A stretch of 64,000 nt of DNA, taken from Schistocephalus solidus. Taxonomy: Eukaryota > Platyhelminthes > Cestoda > Diphyllobothriidea > Diphyllobothriidae. The position numbers and the translations under genes were made by a program. Shown piece by piece: positions 13,380 to 24,135 of this stretch. Numbering within the stretch: position 1 is the stretch's first letter; the number at the start of each line of letters is the position of its first letter. The stretch lies in the NCBI GenBank assembly GCA_017591395.1, contig WEDG01002555.1, positions 62,001 through 126,000 on the forward strand, in the 5' to 3' direction. Below the pieces are notes generated by a model that saw only the letters and a list, made by a program, of their open reading frames with translations, was not told the DNA's origin and made no database searches.

Positions 13380-13658
13380 GGTGGATAGGCGCTCACCGAT
13401 CGGTTTCTGAACTCAATCGTCCCGTTCGTCCTTGGGGCTCACTCTCGAGCCCCGCACTCGGCCACATAATGGCTAGCATTATAGACAGAGGAACGTTACT
13501 GACAAAGGTAAAGGAAACTGAACGGGCCGTTTCTAGTTTATTAGTAGTCGTCAACCAGCCTGCAATACTCAGCTGTTGGGTGGCTGCTGACGGGGTTCGA
13601 GAGCGAGCCCCAAGGGACAGGTGAGTCCCTTACGCGATCGGTGATCTTCTATCCACCA
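13380..13658. repeat. inverted pair of SINE tail sequences
   Basis: The left arm (GGTGGATAGGCGCTCACCGA, then CTTGGGGCTCACTCTCGAG) is repeated in reverse complement at the right end (CGATCGGTGATCTTCTATCC preceded by CGAGAGCGAGCCCCAAGGGA). The GGGGCTCG/CGAGCCCC blocks form short hairpins. Units with the same blocks occur at 20.8 and 28.85 kb, where they adjoin a tRNA-like head, so I read this as two opposed SINE tails rather than an independent transposon. Confidence 0.6.
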
Positions 13659-15197
13659 AGATATATATATATATATTTAAATTATTCGCCCGATGTTCGG
13701 TGTTCTCATTGGCCTTAACTTGGGGGTCCCAGGGCGCTCATGCAATATGTGCCATTTCGATGGGCCTCGTGGTAGATGCACAGGACCAACATGGGCTCAG
13801 ACGCTAATACATGCCTCAAATAGGTTGTGGTAGTGCAACTAAACACAGACTCAAGCCACACCAATCACTTGCATCCGGTCCCGCTTCTTGTGGGTACCTA
13901 ATAAAACAATTTTCTTTAGTTGTCTATTTATTTATTGGGTCTGTATTGACATCTGGTCTAGGTGTGTGAAGGGTAGACAGGGCGGTAAATTTGGGCGTAA
14001 CAGATGGAACCATATTTACAGCACAGGTACAAAGCTGGTACCTGTTTTGTCTACTGGCAGTTTACTCAATATTACACGGTTATTTCACTAGGACTAATAG
14101 ACGTCGGCCCAAACATTCATATCAACTTTCAGTCTCCACCCATAAACCTTCAAATAGACTGATTTATTCCAAGTTAGCGAGTAATTTTTTACGAAGTTAA
14201 AAAGCAGCAAGGGCGGTTAATTTTGCGCCTACTGCAACGGAGTATACGGTGTACCGCGTCGACAAAAATGGTCGAAATTTCCAATCATGCATTAAGAGCC
14301 TTGCCTTCTGCGACGAGCAAATGTCGCAGCTCATGGCATCGAGTAAATAAAGAAACGTTTCCATTCAAACGGTAAGCCACGGTAACTTTTACCCCGAAAA
14401 CTGTAAGTGCCTTTTGCAATAAAGCTTGCGCCTTCTCTCCTTATCTCGCCATCAGCTAACCGGCCAGCAGTTGTACCATTTTTCTGGCTTTAATGTACAG
14501 TTAAGCCAAAGTTACTGTAGTTCCTGTATATCCACGCCGTGTGAGTTCGTGGCCAAGTGACCGAAGGTTTAGGGTCTACTCATGCCTTGAGAGATCCAAG
14601 CCCATCTAGCCGATGGAACCAGAGCCCACGGAACCCAAATGCCAGGTGGGCCCATTCACCGCCACTTTGCTTCGTTTAGTGTCTGGCCCCTGCACAGTAC
14701 GTGAACCTTGGACGTGTGTTGTTATTGCTGGACACAACTGCAGCCGTGTCCGGCTCGCTGACAAAAGGCCGGCTACCGTGCCTTTGTTCATATGAGACTG
14801 GGCAGTTGCCCTGTGCACACCAGGGGGTTTACCTGACGGTCTTGAGGTGGATGTTATGAAGACCCAGAAATAAGATTCACAGCGAAAAGTCGGCCGAAAT
14901 TCCAGTCTGTGCGACACAGACAAAAAACAGGTTTGCCTTCCTGGCAGATGATGCGTGAGATACAGTGCTGTTCAGGGAAAAGTTGAAGACACTTGGATTA
15001 CTTCGTTTGACCCAGCACATCTTAGGAATATCAGTTACCCGTGCTCCGGCTTTTCGCAAATATGGTGCAAAGAATTTTGCGGTTTTTTCAGTTTCACTCA
15101 GCATTATTGAATCATTATTTTTTTGTGGTTGTGATAAATCCTGGGTAACAATAACACAATCCATTCGGGGTTAAAAGTGATAGTATACACTTGAACC
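13659..15197. other. unassigned sequence with short dispersed repeat
   Basis: An AT dinucleotide run lies at about 13660-13677. At about 14138-14180, ATAAACCTTCAAATAGACTG and TTCCAAGTTAGCGA match one arm of the foldback at 44585-44682. At 13755-13800 a GGTAGATGCACAGGACCAAC block recurs near 27.3, 31.1 and 39.27 kb. No gene is supported. Confidence 0.35.
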
Positions 15198-15509
15198 GGT
15201 AAGGATATCTTGAGTAGCCGCCTAAACAGGACACGGGGATTGGAACCGTCCACAATTCGCACGGCTTTGCGCCAAATTCCAAGGAACTTAGGTTTAGGAT
15301 TAAGGCGGCGTGTAGGGCTAAGTTTGGTTTCAGGTTTAAGTTTGCGGTTAAGGTAAGAGTTGGGGTTGAGGTCATGATTAGGCTAAGGGTTAAGGTTTTT
15401 ATCGAGTCAACTGTAGGATTTAGGTTTAGGGTAGGCCAACCGTTATAAGCGGGCGGGATGGTTCCTCTTCTCATGTCCTCTTTAAGTGGCCATAAAAGGC
15501 ATCCCTACC
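15198..15509. mobile_element. family T TIR element, complete copy
   Basis: About 312 bases. The left end (GGTAAGGATATCTTGAGTAG, CCGCCTAAACAGGACACGGG) and right end (reverse complement GGTAGGGATGCCTTTTATGG, CCACTTAAAGAGGACATGAG) are inverted copies over about 60 bases. The core is a degenerate array of GGTTTAG, TTAAGG and TTAGGC variants. No coding capacity is credible, so it would be non-autonomous (MITE-like). Confidence 0.75.
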
Positions 15510-15820
15510 GGAAGCATTATCAGGTAAATTTTCGACGCTGGTTCCCCAGGCGTCGTCAGACTTCTGTTACGAGCGCAAAAACAGTTAAAATTTAAAACGT
15601 GCCGGAAAAATCGATATTGCTGAATCAGTCCTGTCATTGTAGATGGACATCTCATCCGGATTGGCTACCGCCTTTTCCACTTTTCGTTCATATTATTGTA
15701 CACGGCATCCAATTCGATGTGCCGATTGATGCACGAGTCATCAGGGTGAATGGCCTCTAAGAATTGCTGGCCTTTCCTCGATGGGCAGAAGCCAACAATG
15801 CGAGTTTTGTCCCAAGTGTT

Positions 15821-16056
15821 AGAATTAAGACGCGGGTACAAATCAGAGTTGGGGTTGAGGTCATGATTAGGCTAAGTGACAAGGTCTTTATCGTGTCAAA
15901 TGTAGGGTTTAGGTTAAAGACTAAGGCGAAAATTTAGTTTTATGTTAGGATAAGTGGTAGCCTTAAGAAATTGATTGTAAGGCCATCTTTTGTAAGCGGT
16001 CGCAGTGGTTCCTATTCCCATGTCCTGTTTAGGCGACTGTAGGATGCATCATTACA
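15821..16056. mobile_element. family T element, right part
   Basis: The core (GAGTTGGGGTTGAGGTCATG, shared with the 15.2 kb copy) and the right end (TAAGGCCATCTTTTGTAAGC, then TTCCTATTCCCATGTCCTGT, then TTAGGCGACTG) are present. The left inverted repeat is missing. It is closely related to the copy 300 bases upstream and in the same orientation. Confidence 0.65.
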
Positions 16057-17591
16057 TCTGAACCCAGGAAGTACCAGTCAAAGTGCGTGAATGTAACTGA
16101 AAATTACGACGTGTGTGTGATTGCAATATCTATTAATATCGCCCAGATTAAGATACACGCGGAAGCAGGCTGGCCTTTCGTTCAGAGCCTGAGCAGGAAA
16201 CTGTACAAATTGTAAGCTAACTTGCATTAAACTAGGCGTATTTTACGTTGGTTTTCAGTGTTTGTATAAGTACACTTATATTTCCCATCACCAGTTGGCC
16301 GACGGGTTTGGATTGTCCATTGCTGTATAGGAGGAGAAAGAGAAGGAGAAGGGTACTTCACCTCCACGGCATTACACTAAGATGCATGGCGTGGAAGGCT
16401 CACAACGGACGGACTACTTCGGTCCTTCCTAGGCTTAAGAATCTGGATGCAATTCCTCCATCATCATGTGCCTCTTATGCCACTGTCACCAATTAATGAT
16501 CAGAGCCGACTTTCTGAAAGTGTGGCACATATAATGGATACCAGGTCGTGCGGAGTTCGCGTAGACAGTCTTTTTAACTTGGTTGGCTACTGAAACCGCC
16601 ATCAAGCCCAGCTAGGTGATGGAAGAGGGTGAGAATGAAAGAGAGAGAGAGAGCCTGCTGTAGATGTTCCTTCTTTCCTGTGCACCAAAAACCTGTTAGA
16701 CCACGCCACACGCCCCATCAAGCTACCGGTATTTGGGGTCACACGCAGACCAGAGTCACCAATTTTTGCGCCAAAGGATGAGCCTGAAAGACCCACCTCA
16801 CACAACTCGAGTTGTTCGGAGTTGTTCTGGAGCTGCTGCGAGCAAAACCCATACTTGGAAGAAATTGAATGTTTACCAGGACCTAAACACGCATCACATA
16901 AGATGCCAGTCATGACTCGATTGTTGAGACTTAAGCAAACAATGAAATTCAATGAGGCTGCTTCAGTAATGGTTCTCCGACTGGCAGGCCAGCAGCATGT
17001 TGTAAGACCTCCCGCCCCCTTACTCACCACTTAGGCCTTGCCCGGAGTGAGTCATTACTCCCTCAGGGAACGCATTGGGTTTTCTGCCTCCGGCGATAGT
17101 ACTAATGAGACAGATCACCGAGCTATTAGCACACTGAGCACCAACACTGACTGTGAGATCGTGGCCATTAACGATTCACGGCAGGCCACCAAGTGACTGT
17201 CACATCAGGTACGACAACCACCTACTGCTCATTTTAGTATTTGTGTGATTGCGAAGCCATTACCCACGAAAATTATTACATCCCGTGCGTCTGCAGTCTC
17301 TTCCAATCGCTTGCTGGTGCACTCTACACCGCAGCTGAAAACTCAGACACTAAGGGGTGAGTCTTCTTCATGGTAAACTATTGGCGCACTGTTCTCACTG
17401 TCAGTCAACAACCACGCTGTAGCGAAGCCAGTTTTACAATATTAAGAAGGGTTTGTATAGTAATGCAACTTATGAAAACGGAAGAAGTAAGTGCCACTGT
17501 ATATGCCTGGGGAGTCCGTAGGGAAGAAGTTCATATCCCAGCTTCTCATAGGCAAGACATGAGACTAGGACTTCCCCTATTCGGAGACCTT
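16057..17591. other. unassigned sequence with GA microsatellite
   Basis: A minus-strand frame of 142 codons at 16602-17030 is the longest here. It has no recognised domain and ends in a low-complexity stretch over the GA run at about 16637-16654, so I do not call it a gene. Confidence 0.3.
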
Positions 17592-17690
17592 ACATTAGTT
17601 CCCAGGGAAATTATTATTAGTGTTAAGGCTAGGCTCAGGCTTGGTCTTAAGGTTTGAGTTACGGCGGGCGCTGGGAGTAGGGTTGAGCTA
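17592..17690 (+). repeat. family T core fragment
   Basis: GTGTTAAGGCTAGGCTCAGG and GTAGGGTTGAGCTAGG resemble the telomere-like core of family T. Neither inverted end is present. Confidence 0.35.
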
Positions 17691-18098
17691 GGTGTGCTCT
17701 TTGGGAGGTTGAGCAACGTAACCGGTATTACAAGGGATGGGGGAGTGAGGAAGTTCTTGTAACCGTGTCCTAATGACGGCAGTTCGGAATTTTGTCAAAG
17801 ACTTCCATTTAGCAACATGGACGCTTTCGGTTGACAAGACTCGTTTTGCCTTTACTTTTTTAACATGGTCTGGGAAAATTCCGTTGCAAGAACGTAGTAA
17901 GAGCTTCCATTTTAATTATACTTGGCTCGGGACATTTTAGCTGTTACCCAGCTCCCAGAACCAATCATAAAAGTCACCAGGTTCAATAACAAAACCACGC
18001 CTTTCCAGCCGCAGCTAATAATGCAGTCCTGTAACGGCTCACTCAGTCCTTCCGATTTGAAAACGAAGCGATTACTTAGCAGTGCTATCTACTTTTAA

Positions 18099-18488
18099 GG
18101 TGGATTTGCTAGGCTGCCAAAAGAAGAGACGGGAATAAGAACCACCCACACCGAATTACACCGAAATTATATATAGGATTAAGATGAGGGTTAGGGTTAA
18201 GTTAAGGGTTAGGTTTAACTTTGAGGTTATGGTCAGAGTTAGGGTTAGGGTCATGATTAGATTAAGGGTAAACGTTTTTATTCTGTTACCTGTGGGTTTT
18301 AGGTTTAGGGTAGGGCTAGGGTTAAGATTGAGGTGACAGTTTAGTTTTATGTTAGGGATGGTGGTAGCGTTCAGACACGTGTATATTTACCCTTCCTGAA
18401 ATTTACTTTATGGCCACTCATTTTAAGCGGGCGGGGCGTTACCTGTTTCTGTGTCCGGTTAAGATGGCCACACAAGGCAACCCGAACT
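18099..18488. mobile_element. family T TIR element
   Basis: The left end is diverged (GACGGGAATAAGAACCACCC). The core at 18180-18360 is the purest telomere-like stretch in the window, with several GGGTTAGGGTTA-type units. The right end (CATTTTAAGCGGGCGGGGCG, then TGTCCGGTTAAGATGGCCAC) matches the copies at 15.2 and 23.6 kb. Confidence 0.7.
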
Positions 18489-18642
18489 TTACTTGTAGGC
18501 GTTCCAGATCCCTATGTACAGTAGATCCCTATCCTATGAAAAGCCAACCGAAATTCTGAAAGTGTTTCGATTCAAACAACTCACTTAAATGGGGTTTCCG
18601 TATTGATGGTCGTGTAACCTATTCCTAAAATATGTCAGTCAA

Positions 18643-19377
18643 AGCAGGATGTCGGCTATTGAAGGAGCTTCTTTCTGACCGCCTGCAAAACGTATATTCT
18701 GCAAAAATGGCTACTTAAGTAGGGTGTAATTCGCTCATTGATTTCCGATGCTCTTATTAATTCTCATATATCTTACAGAAAATACGCATAAAATATTATT
18801 TGTTGTGCTCGTTTGATAGAAAAGTACGTCTTCTTCAGATTTTAAACTTGAAGAAAGGGTGTCATTTGGGTTTAGAAAAAGTTTCCAATTTTAAGATTTT
18901 TAAAGACCTTGAAATGCTTTCCGTAATACATCGTATTCATCAATTATTGAATGTTTCCTACCATGTGTGCAGCACGATCCCAATGCATTACAATATTTTA
19001 TGAGAACTGTGTGACCCCTTCGTCATACTGTAGAGAAATTTGTGATTTTTATTACGCAGAGTGGATACAGCATGTAGTTCGGAAACCTTGAATTCGAGTG
19101 TAACGGCTTGTAGGGCTCAAAATTATTCAGCAATTTATAACTTTTCTTAAAACCACAAGATACCCTTTCTAAAAGTATAAAATTTGAAGAAGACGTTTTT
19201 TGCTATCAAACGAGTAGAAGAAATAATATTTTGAGTGTGTCTTCTGTAAAATATATCTGAATAAATAAAAAAATTGAAAATCAATGAGGAAATTAAGTAG
19301 CAATTAAGTAGCAATTTTTACAGAGTATCAGTTTTGCGGGTGATCAGAAACAATCTCTTTGAACACCCTGCATCCTC
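18643..19377. mobile_element. family D TIR element, AT-rich, about 0.73 kb
   Basis: The first about 235 bases and the last about 230 bases are imperfect inverted copies: left GCAGGATGTCGG, TGACCGCCTGCAAAAC, CTCGTTTGATAG and TCTTCTTCAGATTTTA; right, in reverse complement, GCAGGATGC-type end, GATCACCCGCAAAACT, CTCGTTTGATAG and TCTTCTTCAAATTTTA. The interior of about 270 bases has no credible reading frame. The same ends bound the element at 30.38-31.07 kb. It is probably a non-autonomous DNA transposon; superfamily unknown. Confidence 0.7.
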
Positions 19378-20815
19378 CTGTGAAATATCTTAGTATTAGG
19401 CTGCACGATAATCAATACGAAAACCCTAATTAAATAACTTGTTTGACTCGAAAACACATTTCAGAATTTTGGTTGACATTTCACGAGGTAGGGAATCTCC
19501 TGCATGTCCGAGGACGAATCGTGTTGTTTGTTTGGCCCAGACTCTTTACATGTTCAGCAGCAGTTTGCTATGACTTTACTCCACCCCGTTGTCGTGTTGT
19601 TCTTTACTTTCCATCCTCCTGAACTATCGCGGACACAGAAGATTACACCACAGTTATCGGACAAGGAACCCGTCGTAATCATACGAGTCTGATCATTTAT
19701 CATCGGACTTTGGCATTACTACTGGATTTGCTAGAACACCATCTTCACAACGTTAGAAGACGGGGTGGAGACAGAACCAGTGTTGGTGGTGGTGGAAGGA
19801 GCGGAGGGTTGTTGTTGGTTTACAGGACAATGTGGGTGATAGGAGGGCTAAGGGCCGCCGGACCGTGGTAGACGGGTGAGGCCACGTTGGCTGTCTGGTA
19901 GGGGAGGGTTGGGACAAATCAGGTGTTGCGAAGCGCTTTGGGGGGTCCGTCCGCGGCGGGGGCAAGGGGGAGTGTAGTGAGCAGACGATCATGATGGCCG
20001 AGGGAGATGGATGATGGGAAGTTGACCTTTTCATTGTTGCAAGGGGGGTCGGGTTTGATGGAAGGGAAGCGTCAAGCGAGCTATCACTGACAAAAGACAT
20101 TAATTGGAAAAAAGCCAAATCAGTCGCTGGAAGTAGGATTTTTGTAGTCCCAGGGAACCTCATCAAAAACGAGTGAGACTGGAATGGCCTTTTCTGGCTA
20201 GTTTGCCATCCACGCGGCATCTCAAAGCCTACACCGGTCTCATTCATCCTTGAGCATTAAAGTCGCTGACCTGCAGGCTCTACCCCGCTGGCTGTGCGTT
20301 AAAACATTCAAATTCGAGCGGAAGTTTCGCTTCTGAGGTCTGAAAAAAACATACTTCTTCTAGTATTATTTGACGTTTAAACCTGGAGTCAACAGAGGCG
20401 TGCTCCACAGCGAATATCGGCCAATTATATAAAATAAATTTGGCCAAAAGAATACGGACACGTAAATCAAGAGTAAAGCGCTTGCTTCAGTTCTAAATGA
20501 CCAAAGAACTCTTGGTTGCGTACTGCATCTAGGCAGGCGATATGACTGGCTAGCGATGACGAGAGAGCCAACAGTAAATACCACAGTCTCCTTTGTGATT
20601 TTCGGTAACGATAAGCAATTCTCGATGCACTGAGACCATTTGCGAGCGTCCTAGGTTAGCGCTGCAAACAAACTAAACGGAGAAGTTTCCTGTAATTCGA
20701 TCGGTTTAGAGGCACTTTCACCTGACGTTTATTTGCCTGATCCTTTATATTTCAGTTCAAACCCATTTTCAGAGGCAGCATGAGATAAGAGTACTTTGTA
20801 CACAGGGAGTTGCAG
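19378..20815. other. unassigned sequence with SINE fragment
   Basis: A SINE body fragment (GACTGGAATGGCCTTTTCTG) lies at 20168-20187, minus orientation. The 164-codon minus frame at 19753-20247 runs through it into a Pro/Ser/Thr-rich stretch; I treat this as chance. Confidence 0.35.
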
Positions 20816-21052
20816 TATTCATAGATGAACGCTCACCGATTGTTAACTGAATTCGCTCATCTCGCTCTGCCTTGGGGCTCGTTCTCGAGCCCCGCCAACA
20901 GAAGCACAGCGGCTAGTAGAAGTCGTAAAGGCAGATGAATAATGCCGACAAGGATGATAAGGGCTGGAATGGCCATTTCTGGCTCATTAGCCGTCATCAG
21001 CCAGTCATACACAACCCCAGGTGGTACCCCACCCGATGCTCATCTATGAAGG
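20816..21052 (-). mobile_element. tRNA-derived SINE, minus-oriented copy
   Basis: Read on the minus strand: GACGGCTAATGAGCCAGAAA, TGGCCATTCCAG, CCTTGTCGGCATTATTCATC, GGGGCTCGAGAACGAGCCCC (a perfect hairpin) and CAATCGGTGAGCGTTCATC. The body and tail are present; the tRNA-like head at its 5' side is short or lost. A plus-oriented copy follows within 40 bases, making a head-to-head pair. Confidence 0.6.
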
Positions 21053-21084
21053 TTAAGATTCCCGATCTAAAGCGTCAAGATAAC

Positions 21085-21245
21085 CAGCCACTGGCTCAAT
21101 GATTAGAGCGTTTGACTTCTGATCAAAAGAGTCACTGGTTCCAACCTCGGGTGGTGCACCACCTGCGGTGGGATATGACTGGCTGATGACGGCTAATGAG
21201 CCAGAAATGGCCATTCCAGCAATTCTTGTCCTTGTCGGTATTGTT
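21085..21245 (+). mobile_element. tRNA-derived SINE, plus-oriented head and body
   Basis: An A-box-like TGGCTCAATGATTAGAGCG and a B-box-like TGGTTCCAACCTC are spaced as in a tRNA. They are followed by GGTGGTGCACCACCTG (palindromic) and the shared body TGGCTGATGACGGCTAATGA with AATGGCCATTCCAG. This is the best evidence that the family is tRNA-derived. It lacks the hairpin tail seen in the neighbouring copy. Confidence 0.65.
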
Positions 21246-23134
21246 CATATGCAATTGCAGTATTTATAAGCAGATGTCGGTATGCTACGACAAATAACGC
21301 TTTCCCTTTCATCGAGGAAAATTTTTGTCTAGTCAGCCGATCGCTTGATGGCCGCCATCCGCTGAAATTGCATCACCCACGTTCGAGGTTGACGTACCGA
21401 TTGCTCTACCACATGGCTCACCGTCATTGGCGCGGGTAATCGAACTGACTAGATGAGACATGAATGTATAGAGAGAGAAAGAGTCATCGTAGTTAATTAT
21501 AGGGCCAACTACGTTGTGGTGGTGTGATGGTGATACGTTAGTATTGCCAACAGGACATATTTCTGGCGTCCCACATCCATGGGGACCTAGCGGGTGTGCG
21601 GTAGCCGGGAGACGGGGACTGCGTTACATCAATAATGCGGTTCACTCTTTCAGTCCTATCTGGCCTGACATCAGTTCTTACATGCGATCATGCTGGTAAA
21701 GAAATCAAGACGTGAACCCGGTCCTGTTGCAGAGCCCTATTTTACTGTCATCTACTGCATATGACAGGCTACTACGGTACCCAACATGTCGTAGCTTGGA
21801 ATATTGCCAACTGGCGGGAAAACCCAGTCGGCCAAGGCTGCAGTTATTCCATAAAAAATGTGTTCTTAACTCAAATTCCAGCCATACGCGTTCAAAGTGA
21901 GTGATGTCTGGCTCACGGGCTGGAAGACCAGCACGTCAGTGACATGCAGGTTGATTTTCAGTAGTTTTGGAGATAGAGAGAGAGAGAGACTGGTGGACTG
22001 CAAAGACTTAGTTATCGTGCCCCCGAACGAGGGACATGCACATTCAATATCTGACATTCAGGATCTTCTGATTTATTCTTCACAGTGAATATACTAAAAG
22101 AGAGGGTTACATCCGATGGACTAAGTGTTGGAGTTTCTGACATTCCCTCTCGGAACTTACATAACGCTGCGAATAGCTGAATGTCCAACCAGTTGCTCTA
22201 CCGAACTCGCAAAGATTTTGGTCGCCGGTGTTTGTACACCCTAGATTACTATTCCAAATTTGGCACATGGATAATGTAGGCACCGAGTTCTAGAGCTATT
22301 AAGTGTTGGCCTTAAAAAATCCTATTAATAATGCATTTCTTGAGACGCAATTCACGATGGAGAGAATAAACCAACTGAAAAAAATTTACTTTATGTGCTC
22401 GGCACCGCGGTCTCAAAACTAATTATCAAACTCAATGAACATCCTCAATCTCGTCAGGAACATAATATATTAGCACTTGAGCAGGAATAATCGTCATTTA
22501 ACATAAATGTTCTCTGAGATCACTGATATAAGCCGAAGTATAACTATTCTCAGTACTTTGATGGTTATTCACGACGCAATTTAATTGGCCTGTGAATACA
22601 ACAACGAGACTAGACCCCAAAAATGCCAAACGCTACTATTGGTGGCACTATAATACTCCGGTAACTGTTATTCGGCAGCTGTTTTGTCACACAAAGCTGA
22701 CGTTAACTGTTACAATTGGAAGAGTCGCTGTCAAGGCAACACAATCCGGGAGCCGCCAATGTCGTCTGATACATTTACAAACAAAGCACCTACGCCGAGG
22801 AATTCGGAAACCATTCCGCATTCTAAACACAAAACATTCACCAAAATCGAGACCTCCTCGAAGCGAGGTCGAAATCATTAACAAGAGGCATTAACTACGC
22901 ATCACAGGCAGTAAGACATATGGTTTACCGTCCCCGGTCAAGCCCCTTTATTGCTTCATTTACCTCAATCCAGGTACAGCTGTGATTGCATGTGCACGGT
23001 AAGTACTTACATAGGCAATGCAAATAGCAGTTCGGTTGTCATTTTCGACTAGGTTCACCATGTGCCCCACTTCGAGATGGTCGCGGAGACGGTGACATCC
23101 GTGTGAATTAGTCTATAGCGCTAACAGAGGTGCG
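21246..23134. other. unassigned sequence, scattered tRNA-like and LINE-tail remnants
   Basis: Possible A-box-like motifs on the minus strand occur near 21395 (TGGTAGAGCAATCGG) and 22193 (GGTAGAGCAACTGG). At 21785-21845 TAGCTTGGAATATTGCCAAC resembles the zinc-finger LINE 3' tail. A GA run sits at 21973-21988. Nothing is coding. Confidence 0.3.
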
Positions 23135-23275
23135 TTGCATCCAACGCTCGTTCTCTCTCGTCCTTCATCCTCTCAGGTTCGAAGTCCTGACAGAGTCAAG
23201 AAGACTGGAGGCACGATCAAACGCATAAGGTTCGGACGGCGTGAGTCTGTACATAGGCGTGCCACCACACCTTCA
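23135..23275 (-). repeat. family C outer-arm fragment
   Basis: On the minus strand, CTCCAGTCTTCTTGACTCTG and TGGTGGCACGCCTATGTACA match the outer arm of family C at 39.36 and 27.55 kb. The inner arm is missing. Confidence 0.45.
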
Positions 23276-23325
23276 CCTGTGCGCGTGCTTCACACGTCTG
23301 ATCCCTGCAAAATGGGTCGAGATTA

Positions 23326-23689
23326 GGTAAGGATGCCTTATGTGGCCACCTAAACAGGACACGAGAATAGGAAGCATCCACAACACGTATGGCTTTGCGC
23401 CAAATTCAAATGAAATTATGTTTAGGATTAAGGTGGGGTCAACTCTGACCTTTACCTTAATCTTAATGCTAACCATAAAGTTAACACGAAACTTCATCCT
23501 ATTATCGTGTTAATTATAGGCTTTAGGCTTAGAGTAGGATTAAGGTGATTAGTTTTTAGCGTTAGTGTTAGAGTTAATGTTAGCATTGAGGCGTGGGCAT
23601 ATATTTACTGCAAGGCCGTCTGTTTTATGCAGACGGGGCGGTTCCTATTCCCTTGCACTGTTTAGGCGGCCATAAAAGACATCCCTACC
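23326..23689. mobile_element. family T TIR element, complete copy
   Basis: About 364 bases with well-kept ends: left GGTAAGGATGCCTTATGTGG and CCACCTAAACAGGACACGAG; right, in reverse complement, GGTAGGGATGTCTTTTATGG and CCGCCTAAACAGTGCAAGGG. The inner left block GGCTTTGCGCCAAATTC is shared with 15.27 kb. The core is degenerate telomere-like on both strands. Confidence 0.75.
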
Positions 23690-24135
23690 CGGGAGGCAGT
23701 TCAAATCGCAACTGAATGGGATTGCCATAGAGGGAGGAGACATTACAGCCTGACTCTGAGCTCTGAGCGTAGGACCGAGTTATCCCGTCGTTTGACAGAC
23801 TTTCAAACCACGTTTTTTTAGCGTACGATGGTAGATTCAAACGGATCAGATTTTTTTATAGTGAAGATTATGCGCTGAGGGCCGTCGCTCCCTTCACTGT
23901 CTTTTCTCTCTCTCAGGCACCGGTACGCTCTCCGATCCGATCTATCGATTGATGTCGAAAGATGGCTCGATGACTTACAAAATCAAACAGACCATCTCTG
24001 CATGTCGCACACACGATCTGGCTCCTCACAAAACACACCAGGCCTGCATACAGAGGAAAGGGGCGGCTCAGATCTCACATGCGTGTGAGTATCCTACAGG
24101 TTACATGGAGACGGAACCAAAGAACACAATTCCCC

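Noticed and set aside
16602..17030. 142-codon minus-strand open frame as a gene
   Set aside because: No recognised domain, ends in a frame over a GA microsatellite, and no splice or start context. Plus-strand frames overlap it at similar length.
18180..18360. True chromosome-end or large interstitial telomere array
   Set aside because: Units are degenerate and enclosed by element ends that recur at other sites with similar cores, so it belongs to a dispersed element.
19753..20247. 164-codon minus-strand open frame as a gene
   Set aside because: It passes through a SINE body fragment and then Pro/Ser/Thr-rich sequence, which fits composition rather than coding.
22187..22245. tRNA gene
   Set aside because: Only an A-box-like GGTAGAGCAACTGG is seen; no B box at the right spacing.
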